Part shown: positions 8,240 through 16,279 of the stretch, in pieces
Layout: each line of letters opens with the position of its first letter
How positions within the stretch are numbered: the first letter of the stretch is position 1
NCBI GenBank assembly: GCA_018714485.1
Contig: DVNJ01000032.1
Span: 68,135-113,931 of the forward strand
From: Candidatus Caccalectryoclostridium excrementigallinarum
GTDB lineage: Bacteria; Bacillota; Clostridia; Christensenellales; UBA3700
Direction of reading: 5' to 3'
Length of the DNA stretch: 45,797 nucleotides
Translations under genes and position numbers: made by a program
The notes under the pieces: model-generated
Databases searched by the model: none
Told to the model about the DNA's origin: nothing
What the model saw: only the letters and a program-made list of their open reading frames with translations

Positions 8240-8653
8240 TTATATTCGCATCGTTGCCGTTGATGAAATCGGAAGCGATGACGTTATATCCCGCGCCACA
8301 AAACCCGTAATGTCGTCAACGTCGGTAAAGTTCCCGAAGCCCTTGTCGTCATCGTCATAAGTGTTGTCCGTCACGGTGACGCGATAAGTGCGCGTTTGCG
8401 TTCCGTTGGTCTCGGTGACGGTCGTCTTGCCTTTGTTCACGCCGACGATGTACCCGTCTTCGCTCACGCCCGCAACGTTGTCGTCCTCGGTGGAAAACAC
8501 CGCTCCTTCGAGCGGCTGTTCGATTTTGTAGGAAGTATCCACTTCCAGCTCGATCGCCGTTGCGTTATCCTCCGTACAGGCGGCAAATACCGGCACAACG
8601 AGCGTTACGCATAATAAGATGGCTGTCCAGATCGCAACCGCTTTTTTCTTCAT
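8240..8653 (-). CDS. N-terminal lipoprotein leader and Ig-like domain of the MACPF protein (frameshifted)
   Basis: A 137-residue frame with signal peptide MKKKAVAIW... ending VFAAC (lipobox), then a small bacterial Ig-like (BIG2-type) segment: VDTSYKIEQPLEGAVFST, SEDGYIVGVNKGKTTVTET. It ends in a short nonsense tail after the AAAA run at 8300-8303 (TTTT on the coding strand). One extra T continues directly into the MACPF domain. It is therefore the N-terminus of the downstream gene and not a separate protein, unless the shift is real and fixed. Its ATG is preceded by GGAGG, 49 bp after the upstream lipoprotein gene. Confidence 0.75.
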   Translation of the reverse strand: MKKKAVAIWTAILLCVTLVVPVFAACTEDNATAIELEVDTSYKIEQPLEGAVFSTEDDNVAGVSEDGYIVGVNKGKTTVTETNGTQTRTYRVTVTDNTYDDDDKGFGNFTDVDDITGFVARDITSSLPISSTATMRI

Positions 8654-8701
8654 AATACAACCTCCGATTTATTATAATTTATGTTTGACCGCTTTTTTCG
8701 G

Positions 8702-9427
8702 TCAAACCAGATCGTAGCCGCTGCCGACGCCGAACGTGGCTCTGCCGATGTAGACGTACAGCTCTTTATTGAAAGTCGTCACTTCCGGCGCAATGCGCAC
8801 GACGGGATACGCATACCCTTGCGGACGGAAGTCCTTAACGCGGATATGGAGTTTTCCGTCCGTCAGCCCGACTTCGAGCGTACCGTTCGTATCGGGAAGA
8901 AGAACAATATTCTCGGCGCCCGCATATTCCTCTATGAATGCCCCGTACGGGAGCGTAAACGTAGAAGAAAAGCGATACTTTTCGCCGATATTCGAGTAAG
9001 AGGCGCTCTCTGCCATCATCTGAGGAATATAGACGTTGACGAGCGCGGTCCCGGTTGCGTTTTCCGAGATCCCGCCGCTTACGACGATCGAACCGAGCAC
9101 GCCTTCGTTGCCGACTTCGCCCGTGACCGTTCCCGAAAGCGTGACGCGGAGCGTGGAATCATCCGCACGGGCAACTTCCGTCACGGTTTTCCCCGCAAGG
9201 CCGCCGCTTACGGTCACGTCCGAGGCGTCTATGTCCTCTTCGAAGGTGTAAGCGCCGCTTTCCTCGGAAGAGAAGGTGAGCTCGACAGTCTGTTCGCCGT
9301 GTGAATAAACTGTCCCTTCCGCTGCGGTGAGCGAAATTTGCTCTCCCGTTTTATCGCCGCACGCGGCAAAGACCAGGCAAGCCGCCGCAAGCATGACCGA
9401 CAACAACACACATAAAAATTTTTTCAT
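8702..9427 (-). CDS. Hypothetical lipoprotein in the MACPF operon
   Basis: A 241-residue exported protein of unknown function. The signal peptide MKKFLCVLLS... ends FAAC, so it should be lipid-anchored. The mature part is Val/Thr/Gly-rich and beta-predicted, with a segment like an Ig-type fold (YTFEEDIDASDVTVSGGLAG, LRVTLSGTVTGEVG) and a second half (YRFSSTFTLPYGAFIEEYAG). No catalytic motif is seen. It sits 22 bp after the S41 peptidase gene and 48 bp before the MACPF gene in the same direction, so it is probably a partner in one surface complex. That role is inferred from context only. Confidence 0.75.
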   Translation of the reverse strand: MKKFLCVLLSVMLAAACLVFAACGDKTGEQISLTAAEGTVYSHGEQTVELTFSSEESGAYTFEEDIDASDVTVSGGLAGKTVTEVARADDSTLRVTLSGTVTGEVGNEGVLGSIVVSGGISENATGTALVNVYIPQMMAESASYSNIGEKYRFSSTFTLPYGAFIEEYAGAENIVLLPDTNGTLEVGLTDGKLHIRVKDFRPQGYAYPVVRIAPEVTTFNKELYVYIGRATFGVGSGYDLV

Positions 9428-9449
9428 TGTCTTCCTCCGAGATGCGCGG

Positions 9450-11246
9450 TCACCGAACGCCTTTGATCGCGTTCAGAAGCGCTTCATTGTCATAAAAGTG
9501 CTGCCTGTCGAGCGGGATGTCGGGCACGACGCCGCTCTCCACCGCATCGCCGCCCACCATGACGCCCTGATCGTACTTCGCCGTTTCGAATACTATTGGC
9601 GAGCTGATGTTGGCTGTGGTCCCGTCGGGGAGCACGATGGTATATACCGCGCAGGTGCCGCCGCCCGACTGCTCGCCGATGACGGTTGCGATCCCTTGCT
9701 CTTTTGCGATCGCCGTGAACAGATTTGCCGCGCTGAACGAGAGCTTTGTAGTGAGCACATACCACTCATATTGATCGTATGCGTCGTCGTCCGTAAAGTC
9801 TCCGTCCCCGTCCGCGTCGACGGCATAATATTCTGCCGACGTAGCGCCGGAGATAGTGCTGCGCGTAAGATACTCGATCGGCTCGTCCGTCAAAAAGCCG
9901 AGAGCGCGCCACATCGCGGCGATCGACCCGCCGCCGTTCCAAGCCAGATCGAGAACGACGTTCTTGGTCGTCGTTCCGGTCTTACTGTCATGCTCGGCGA
10001 TCCTATCCATCGCATACCTCATAAAGAAATAGGTGTCATGCTGCATCGCGTCTTCGGAGACCGTTCCGTCTTCGTTATAGATCTGCTCGTCCGACCCTGC
10101 CTTAAACGCATCCAGATAGACGATAGCCGTATCGCCCGCAAAGCGCACGAGGTCGAACACATAAGTGACCGTCCCGTCCGGCTGCTCAACGGGTCGGAGG
10201 GCATCGGAGCCGGGCGCGACCAACGCCTCATTGAGGTCCGCCGAGATCTGCCACGCCTCTTTCAACCCTTCTCCGAGACCGCCGTTCAAAATGTTTTCGG
10301 TCGACGCATCGAATTGCGCGTCCGCTCCCGAATAATAAGAAGGCTTGATAAGAGCGGTATGCCGCTCATCCAGCGTCTTTTGCAGAAGATCGATATACGC
10401 TTGGTCGCGCACGGCGTTGTCGGAAGAGAGGAGCGCTTCTTTCAAGTCGCCCGTAATGACATCCTCTGCGAAAGAGCCGATGTCCTTATAGTCTTTCAAG
10501 CCGTAAAAATAGTCGAGCGCAAAATTCAAAAAGTTCAGATTGATCAGGCTCATTTCCGCAGAGATAGGCTCATCGTTCCGCTCGCAGGTCATGATCTCCG
10601 CCCATTTTTCCGCCGTCATGCCCTGCGTAAGACTTCCCTGCTCGATGCCGTAATATGCCTCGCCGTTGAAATAAACGTTATACAGATTGAATGAGCAAAA
10701 CAGCAGATTCACGATATAGAACGGGAACAACGTCTGCCCGTCATGGTAGAGAATATCGAATCCGTATTCCCCGAGGTCGAAAACAATGTCGCTTTCCCCA
10801 GTTTTCCACGTTGCCACCGGCTGCAAGAACGCCGCATAGTCGGTAGCCGGAGCCTGCTCAAACGAACTGAGAAAAGTAAGGCTGTCAAGCCGGATCGTGT
10901 CCTTTTCCCAATTTGCGATCATGGTATAGACGCGCTCGCCCGTATACTGCAAGACGTATTCATGCGAAGCTTCCGAAACAAAGCTTTGCAGATCCTTGTC
11001 GTCATAAAGACCGTCCAAAGCCGCAAAAAACGTTTCGAGCTCGACATACGGCATTTCGCTGCCCTCTTTGTGATATGTGGGGATGGTTGCGTCTTCGATG
11101 GTGTATTCCGCCGAGAGATTGCGGAACGGATAGTCGGTTTTTGAAAGGCCGTCGGACGCGGGATCGTCCACGCACGCGGCGGGGACCAGCATAACGCCGC
11201 ACAATATTAGCGCCATACAGATGATGAGAGATACTTTTTTCATCAT
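9450..11246 (-). CDS. S41-family (tail-specific protease-like) lipoprotein
   Basis: A 598-residue exported serine peptidase-like protein. The leader MMKKVSLIIC... ends PAAC, an unusual but plausible lipobox. The C-terminal third has the S41 core: NVVLDLAWNGGGSIAAMW (NGGG 438-440), KLSFSAANLF with the likely nucleophile Ser505, then ATVIGEQSGGG and VESGVVPDIPLD. An acidic loop (DADGDGDFTDDD) just before the active serine could bind calcium. No PDZ domain is obvious. The ATG at 11246 is 8 bp after GGGGG; an upstream in-frame start lacks a ribosome site. It is the first gene of the four-lipoprotein operon. Confidence 0.82.
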   Translation of the reverse strand: MMKKVSLIICMALILCGVMLVPAACVDDPASDGLSKTDYPFRNLSAEYTIEDATIPTYHKEGSEMPYVELETFFAALDGLYDDKDLQSFVSEASHEYVLQYTGERVYTMIANWEKDTIRLDSLTFLSSFEQAPATDYAAFLQPVATWKTGESDIVFDLGEYGFDILYHDGQTLFPFYIVNLLFCSFNLYNVYFNGEAYYGIEQGSLTQGMTAEKWAEIMTCERNDEPISAEMSLINLNFLNFALDYFYGLKDYKDIGSFAEDVITGDLKEALLSSDNAVRDQAYIDLLQKTLDERHTALIKPSYYSGADAQFDASTENILNGGLGEGLKEAWQISADLNEALVAPGSDALRPVEQPDGTVTYVFDLVRFAGDTAIVYLDAFKAGSDEQIYNEDGTVSEDAMQHDTYFFMRYAMDRIAEHDSKTGTTTKNVVLDLAWNGGGSIAAMWRALGFLTDEPIEYLTRSTISGATSAEYYAVDADGDGDFTDDDAYDQYEWYVLTTKLSFSAANLFTAIAKEQGIATVIGEQSGGGTCAVYTIVLPDGTTANISSPIVFETAKYDQGVMVGGDAVESGVVPDIPLDRQHFYDNEALLNAIKGVR

Positions 11247-11329
11247 ACGCATATCCCCCGACGCGAATTTCGTCAATTACGACATCCGACGCTCTTTAAT
11301 GCGTCTATTTGTATATATCAATCATCCGT

Positions 11330-11358
11330 ATTATACCATACTTGCCGTTGAGTGGCAA
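11330..11358 (-). promoter_or_regulatory. Promoter of the S41-MACPF-clostripain operon
   Basis: TTGCCA (-35, 11358-11353) and TATAAT (-10, 11335-11330) with a 17-bp spacer. About 80 bp of untranslated leader follow. This is the only good promoter seen for the four genes down to 4674. Confidence 0.75.
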
Positions 11359-11359
11359 C

Positions 11360-12427
11360 TTATACGGGTAATTTTTCCGCGGCTTTGTCTATGCGGAAGC
11401 CCGAGCGGGCGTCGAAGACGAACGCCGCGCGCGCTATGCTCACGCTCTCGACTCTCCCCTCGGCGGCGCAAAGCAGTTCACCGCCCTTGACGCCCAACCT
11501 CAGGCAGCGGCACTTGCCGTCGTCGAAAACGCCGAGCGTCTTAGCGGGCAGCTTCCCGCCCGCGCTCACGTCCTCGCGGCGTACGGCGGCGATGACCTCT
11601 CTGCCGTCATAGACGTCGCTCAAAAGGGGCGCGCACTTTGCCCTTTCTCCGCCTATCTCGACCGCCCAGCCGCCCGCTTTCACCGCCCGCGCGGGAAGCA
11701 GCGATATTTCGGGCGCAAACGCCTCGACAGCCGCCCTATGAGCGGGATCTTTATATATTTCGCTCAGCGGCGCACATTGTACGAGCCTGCCCTCGCTCAT
11801 TATCCCCACCTTATCGGGCAGCCCCTGCGCCTCATAGGGGCGCTCGGTGGCATAAATTATCCTGCCGCCTATCTCCCCCGCCGCCGCGCGCAGACGGTCG
11901 AAAAGCCGCTTGCGCTGAGTGAACGAGAGAGAGCTAAGCGGTTCGTCGAGCAGCAAAAGGTTGGTCTCGCGCACAAAAGCGCGCGCCAAAATTATCTGAG
12001 CCAGATAAAAAGGCGGAAGCCCCTTGACCTTTTCGCGCAAAATATTCTCCGCGCCCGTAAGCCGCGCGGCAAAGGCGAGCCGCTGCCTCATATATTCCTC
12101 GCTCGCCCCGCGCAATTTGAGCGGCTTTAAGATATTCTCCGCCGCCGTCTTTTTCTTTTCCAGACTGTCCTCGCCGAAAGTATAGCAGATCTCGCGCTCT
12201 TTGGGCGGCAGGGAAAAAAGCTCCCGCCCGCCTATCTTCACCTCGCCTTCGCTCTCCTCAAGCCCCGCCAAACCGCGCAAAAGCGTGGTCTTGCCGCTGC
12301 CCTCCGCGCCCAAAAGACAGAGCACCTCGCCCTCATCGAGCGAAAACTCCGCCTCTTCGACCTTGCGCCCGTAACCGTAATAGGAAACGGAAAAATTCTT
12401 CACTTCCAGCCTGCCGTCCGTCAACAT
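11360..12427 (-). CDS. ABC transporter ATPase-like protein with degenerate motifs
   Basis: A 355-residue protein with the layout of sugar-importer (MalK/UgpC-type) ATPases: nucleotide-binding domain to about 230, then a TOBE-like C-terminal region. Walker A (GAEGSGKTT, 40-48) and Walker B (LLLLDEP, 157-163) are intact. The LSGGQ signature is replaced by VKGLPPFYLAQI (134-145), the Q-loop reads CYTFGEDS without Gln, and the H-loop reads YATERPYEA with Glu195 in place of His. It may bind ATP without normal transport coupling. No permease or binding protein is adjacent. The start has only AGG next to the ATG, and a promoter lies 6 bp upstream, so the mRNA may be leaderless. Confidence 0.8.
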   Translation of the reverse strand: MLTDGRLEVKNFSVSYYGYGRKVEEAEFSLDEGEVLCLLGAEGSGKTTLLRGLAGLEESEGEVKIGGRELFSLPPKEREICYTFGEDSLEKKKTAAENILKPLKLRGASEEYMRQRLAFAARLTGAENILREKVKGLPPFYLAQIILARAFVRETNLLLLDEPLSSLSFTQRKRLFDRLRAAAGEIGGRIIYATERPYEAQGLPDKVGIMSEGRLVQCAPLSEIYKDPAHRAAVEAFAPEISLLPARAVKAGGWAVEIGGERAKCAPLLSDVYDGREVIAAVRREDVSAGGKLPAKTLGVFDDGKCRCLRLGVKGGELLCAAEGRVESVSIARAAFVFDARSGFRIDKAAEKLPV

Positions 12428-12433
12428 ACCTTT

Positions 12434-12462
12434 ATTTTATCACGAATGCCGCCCCGCCGCAA
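12434..12462 (-). promoter_or_regulatory. Promoter abutting the ABC ATPase start codon (possible leaderless mRNA)
   Basis: TTGCGG (-35, 12462-12457), 17 bp, TAAAAT (-10, 12439-12434), then six bases to the ATG. Transcription would begin at or next to the start codon. Confidence 0.5.
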
Positions 12463-12742
12463 GCGCCCGCGCACTTTTGCTCGCCCGCCCCGCCTGCCTC
12501 CCGTTTTTTGTTCAAAAGTTCCGCCATTGCCGCCTTAAAGTTTGAAGGCGGATTTGACTTCGAATTTCGGCTCCGAGCAAAAGCAATGCGCATTTATCGC
12601 CGTCGCGGCGAATGATCATCGGCAAAAAGCGCCGAGCAGGCTCGGCGCAGGTTTTGACGAAAAGTTCAAGTTCTTTTCTTTGAGAAAAGGCCCGATTTTT
12701 TCTTTAATGAACGTCTCGATCCTTATTTTCTTCTCGGGCGTC
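12463..12742. other. Intergenic region between thiT-like gene and ABC ATPase
   Basis: About 280 bp with no gene. It holds the terminator at 12624-12648; the rest shows no recognisable element. Confidence 0.4.
12624..12648 (-). terminator. Intrinsic terminator after the thiT fusion gene
   Basis: Perfect 9-bp stem GCGCCGAGC / GCTCGGCGC with a 2-base loop, followed on the minus strand by TTTTT. It lies about 95 bp after the stop codon. Confidence 0.75.
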
Positions 12743-14239
12743 CTAATCGCTCGAAGTTTCGCCCGTCTTAGCGGGATCGCTGACCGTCTGCGTCGGTTCG
12801 CTTACCGCCTGCGCGGCGCAAGCGGCGGGTACGAGCTTTCTGCCGCCCTTTTTGAACGCCGCCGTCACCCTGTCTATCTGCGCGCGGAAAGAGGCGCTGA
12901 ACATGAGCAAAAGTCCGCCCGCAAGGCTGATGGCGCCGTCGGGGAAGACATAGAGCGCGTTATAGGCGGCGGAGTAAAGCCATTCGTCGGCTATGCCATA
13001 CCCTGCAGCGTACGAGCCGAAATACACCGCTCCGGAAATTAAGTGGAAAATATATCTTAAAATAACGCCTAACGCTATTCCGCAACTCAAAGACAAACTC
13101 GCCTTAGCGGCAGGGGAAAGCGCTTGCACTCTTTCAAACAGCGGCTTAAACAGTCCGCCGCAAGTCCCGACAACGGAAAAAGGTATAATATAGTCAAGCA
13201 GGAATTGAACAGGGTGAACTATCCAAGGGTTTTGCAGCAACTGCAATAAGCTAAACGCAAAGCCCGCGAGCGTGCCGCGGCGAATGCCGAACATATAAGA
13301 ATAAAGGGCGATGGGCAGCAGCGAAAAGAGGGTTATCGAACCGCCGTAAGGCGCGTCGAACAATTTTATATACGACAGTCCTGTCGCAAGTCCGACCGAA
13401 AGCGCGGCGTATACTATTGCCTGAGTATGCGAACGTGCCTTTACTTTTTTCCTGTCTATAAGCAACAGTCCGAGAAGGACAACAAATATCGCTATCGTGA
13501 CGCCAGCGATTATTCCCGGATAGTCGGCATTTTCCGCGATCAGACCATCGTTACCGTCTTGAAACGAGTTCTGCCCCGTGTCTTCGTCTATCGTGTTGAC
13601 CTCGGTCACGACATTCGCGATCACCGCCGCGATCAAATAAAGGAATATAACGGCAATACTCGCAAAAATACTTGCTTTCACCTTATCTTTAGCAAATATG
13701 AACAGCAAAATATTCTGCACTATCATTGCTCCCAAAAGAATAAGTCCCACGCATATGGTAATGCCGAGCACCGAATCAAAATTAACATCGCTTTCATATG
13801 CAGTTGATATAAATGTCGTAAACACATAAGTATTACTGCCGTTAGATACCTTTAATTGGGCGACATTGCCGCCGTCGATCGAAGATATCGAGCTGACCAT
13901 AGTCCCGTTTTCCATAGTATAATCGGTAGTCCGCTCATCATCCGTTTCCTTGACGATGTAAGCGCCGTCAAACACGGATTCCCCGTTTTCGTCCGTAACG
14001 ACAACTTCCGTTCCGTTCAACGCAACCGTATATGCGCGCACTTCGGCATTAGGATATTCTTCTTCCGAACCTTGAACGCATTCTATAACATCGCCGTTGA
14101 TATCTTCCGTATGGGAATATTCCCAATACATGCCTTCGATCGGCAAAGGACCGGTTTCCGTACAAGCGGAAAACACGAGCAACGCCGCTATTAAGCAGAT
14201 AACAGCGGTCGCAACGATAACAAATCGCTTTTTGAACAT
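12743..14239 (-). CDS. ThiT-family thiamine transporter fused to an N-terminal lipoprotein domain
   Basis: The C-terminal half (about 272-480) is an energy-coupling-factor S component of the ThiT/YuaJ type: AALSVGLATGLSYIKLF, FGIRRGTLAGFAFSLLQLL and HPVQFLLDYIIPF, a hallmark of ThiT. It should bind thiamine and use a shared ECF energising module encoded elsewhere. Unlike ordinary ThiT (about 190 residues), this protein has 498. The first 150 form a signal peptide with lipobox FSAC (Cys26) and an extracellular beta-rich domain. Three extra membrane segments follow (about 158-182, 190-211, 243-262). A TPP riboswitch directly upstream supports thiamine as substrate. The end is a Ser/Thr-rich tail. 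Confidence 0.88.
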   Translation of the reverse strand: MFKKRFVIVATAVICLIAALLVFSACTETGPLPIEGMYWEYSHTEDINGDVIECVQGSEEEYPNAEVRAYTVALNGTEVVVTDENGESVFDGAYIVKETDDERTTDYTMENGTMVSSISSIDGGNVAQLKVSNGSNTYVFTTFISTAYESDVNFDSVLGITICVGLILLGAMIVQNILLFIFAKDKVKASIFASIAVIFLYLIAAVIANVVTEVNTIDEDTGQNSFQDGNDGLIAENADYPGIIAGVTIAIFVVLLGLLLIDRKKVKARSHTQAIVYAALSVGLATGLSYIKLFDAPYGGSITLFSLLPIALYSYMFGIRRGTLAGFAFSLLQLLQNPWIVHPVQFLLDYIIPFSVVGTCGGLFKPLFERVQALSPAAKASLSLSCGIALGVILRYIFHLISGAVYFGSYAAGYGIADEWLYSAAYNALYVFPDGAISLAGGLLLMFSASFRAQIDRVTAAFKKGGRKLVPAACAAQAVSEPTQTVSDPAKTGETSSD

Positions 14240-14264
14240 AAAAAAACTCCTTCGGCTGAAGGAA
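14240..14264 (-). terminator. Riboswitch expression platform: terminator hairpin containing the ribosome site
   Basis: Minus-strand stem TTCCTTC / GAAGGAG with loop AGCC, followed by seven T that run straight into the ATG at 14239. The 3' arm GAAGGAG is also the only Shine-Dalgarno sequence, so the hairpin can both stop transcription and hide the ribosome site. Confidence 0.82.
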
Positions 14265-14287
14265 CTTTCTAAGAAAACATTAAAAAT

Positions 14288-14362
14288 TTTGCTTCCTTAC
14301 GCAAGTGCTAACTTGACCAAGTTCAAAGGGACTCTCTCAGCCTCGACGAGGCACCCCCAGCC
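14288..14362 (-). ncRNA. TPP riboswitch (THI element)
   Basis: The minus strand shows the conserved TPP aptamer blocks in order: GGGGGTGCC, GGCTGAGAGAGTCCC, CCCTTTGAAC, then CACTTGCGTAAGGAAGC. Both the pyrimidine-sensing CTGAGA and the pyrophosphate-sensing GCGTAAGGAAG arms are present. It starts right after the promoter and precedes the thiamine transporter, so thiamine pyrophosphate should switch the gene off. Confidence 0.95.
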
Positions 14363-14368
14363 GAGAAT

Positions 14369-14397
14369 ATGATAGCGCAAGGAAACAGGCATGTCAA
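14369..14397 (-). promoter_or_regulatory. Promoter of the TPP riboswitch/thiT unit
   Basis: TTGACA (-35, 14397-14392) and TATCAT (-10, 14374-14369), spacer 17 bp. Expected start of transcription is near 14362, the first base of the aptamer. Confidence 0.82.
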
Positions 14398-14537
14398 GCA
14401 AAATCAAAAGCGGCTTGCAAAATTTTGCGCCGCGCTCGAAAGCAAAAGAAGTTGCGCCTCTTTGCGCGAGGCGTCTGTCGGCTCGGCGATAAAGGCGGCT
14501 AAGCGCTCGAAAGCCCCCGCCGCTCCGCTCAATCCTC

Positions 14538-14807
14538 ATAAAAGAAATATATCTTTTCGGCGGAAGCGGTGGTGGTCATGCCGCTTTATTGGCAACGGCA
14601 TACAAGCCCGAGTTATGGAACACTGTCATTTCATATGTACCGATAGTTGATATTAGAAAATGGCACGCGGAGTGCAAATCACGCGGCTTGGAGTTTTATA
14701 AAGATATTGAAGCCTGTATCGGCGAATGCACTCCCGATAATTATCTCTATTTTGTAAAAAGTCAAAGGCGACTTAAACGGCAACAAAAAAACCGCGCCCC
14801 TGTCTGA
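14538..14807 (+). pseudogene. Fragment of an S9-type alpha/beta hydrolase
   Basis: The plus-strand frame reads IYLFGGSGGGHAALLATAYK then PELWNTVISYVPIVDIRKWH and IEACIGECTPDNYLYF. GGSGGGH is the nucleophile elbow of a prolyl-oligopeptidase-like hydrolase, and the following segment fits the strand and cap region of that family. The N-terminal propeller, the catalytic Asp and the His are missing, and after about 14760 the reading is unrelated sequence running into the pgi terminator. No ribosome site or start exists at the left end. The piece is AT-richer than its neighbours. I read it as the relic of a deleted gene. Confidence 0.65.
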
Positions 14808-14814
14808 GGCGCGG
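14784..14814 (-). terminator. Intrinsic terminator after pgi
   Basis: Stem CCGCGCC / GGCGCGG followed on the minus strand by TTTTTTT, 24 bp after the pgi stop codon. Confidence 0.82.
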
Positions 14815-14837
14815 CAAAATTTTCAAAGCGATCGCTT

Positions 14838-16259
14838 TCAGATGATATACTTGTTCAGCTTGGCGGGAGCCGAGTCAAGCTCTCTTTTCTTCTCCTCGTA
14901 GCCGTTTCTGCCCAAAAGCGCGTAGGTGGCGTTTTTGCCCTCTTCCACGCCCGGCTGGTTGAAGGCGTCGATGTTCAGCAGTTCGCCGCAATAAGCCGTC
15001 TGCATCATGAACAGCATCAGAAGCTGTCCCAGCGTGAACTCGTTGACCACGGGCAGCGTTATGGTGTAATTCATCTTGCCCGCCTTGGTGACGGCGTATT
15101 CGGTGGCTTTTTGCTCGGCTTTGATGAGTTCGCTCATGGTGTGCCCGGAGAGGAAGTTGACGTCGGGAATGTCCTCGCAGCCGCCGGGAATGGTCACGTC
15201 CGTGCGGTAAGAATCCACGCCGATGAAGGTGATGACCTTGTCGAAAGGTCCTTCCGTATAAAGCTGGACCTGCGAATGCTGATCGGTCACGCCGAGCGCC
15301 TTGACGGGCGTCTGTCCCACGTTGCAGTCCTTGCCGTCGAGCGTCTTGTTCTTGCCTAAGCTCTCCGCCCAAAGCTGAGCGTACCAATCGGCGATGAACT
15401 GCAAGCTGTCGGCATAGGGCATCATCACGGAGATGTTCTTGCCGTATTTGTCCATGGCGATATATTGCAAAACGGCGCTCATGAGCGCGGGGTTGCGCTT
15501 GATGTTGGTGTTTTCGCAAAGCTCCTGCATGAACTTCGCGCCCGCGAGCAGACCGCGTATGTCTATCCCCAAAACAGCCGCCGGGAGCAGCCCTACGGGG
15601 CACAATTCGCTGAATCTGCCGCCCACTCCGTCGGGGATATGGAAGGTCTTGTATCCTTCCTTTTTCGCCAGCTTTATCAAGTTGCCCTTGGCGGCGGAAG
15701 TGGTGGTGATGATGTGCTCGCTCGCCTTGTCGCCGAGCGCTTTTTTGAGAATATCGTTGATGATGAGATATTGCGTCATGGTCTCGGACGTGGAGCCGCT
15801 CTTGGTGATGACGTTGAAGATAGTCTTTTCCGGCTCTATGACGTCCAAAAGCGCCTGCATGCGTTCGGGATCCACGTTGTCTTCGACATAGAACTTGGGA
15901 CCGCGGCGCTTGCTCTTTTTCAGGTCGTTATAGTGAAGGTGCTTGATCGCCCTGAACGCGGCGATGGGACCGAGGGCGCTGCCGCCGATACCTAAGACCA
16001 CGAAATATTCGCAGCTGCGGCGCACCTGCCCCGCGGTGGCGATTATGTCTTCGACCACCTCTTCCTGACCCGTGGCGAGCTTTGTCCAGCCCATCATGCC
16101 TATCCCGCTCTTGGCGGCGACGGCGTTGTAAGCCCTGTCCGCCTTTTCCGCGACGCGCTCGATGTCCGTCTCGGTGATCCCGCGGCTCCTGCCGATGGTC
16201 GCTGCCATCATGTTGTTGTAGTCCACGCGGATCTTCATCTCTTTTCTGCTGTAACGCAT
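14838..16259 (-). CDS. pgi: Glucose-6-phosphate isomerase
   Basis: Interconverts glucose 6-phosphate and fructose 6-phosphate in glycolysis; cytoplasmic. The 473-residue protein shows VLGIGGSALGP (sugar phosphate binding), TKSGSTSETMTQ (SIS-fold phosphate loop), DGVGGRFSELCPVG and the C-terminal NIDAFNQPGVEEGK, all family signatures. Length fits the shorter bacterial type. The ATG at 16259 follows GGAGGAAC by a normal distance. The TIM-barrel gene ends 20 bp upstream, so the two are probably co-transcribed, and a strong terminator follows. Confidence 0.96.
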   Translation of the reverse strand: MRYSRKEMKIRVDYNNMMAATIGRSRGITETDIERVAEKADRAYNAVAAKSGIGMMGWTKLATGQEEVVEDIIATAGQVRRSCEYFVVLGIGGSALGPIAAFRAIKHLHYNDLKKSKRRGPKFYVEDNVDPERMQALLDVIEPEKTIFNVITKSGSTSETMTQYLIINDILKKALGDKASEHIITTTSAAKGNLIKLAKKEGYKTFHIPDGVGGRFSELCPVGLLPAAVLGIDIRGLLAGAKFMQELCENTNIKRNPALMSAVLQYIAMDKYGKNISVMMPYADSLQFIADWYAQLWAESLGKNKTLDGKDCNVGQTPVKALGVTDQHSQVQLYTEGPFDKVITFIGVDSYRTDVTIPGGCEDIPDVNFLSGHTMSELIKAEQKATEYAVTKAGKMNYTITLPVVNEFTLGQLLMLFMMQTAYCGELLNIDAFNQPGVEEGKNATYALLGRNGYEEKKRELDSAPAKLNKYII

Positions 16260-16279
16260 ATATGTTCCTCCGTTTTGCC

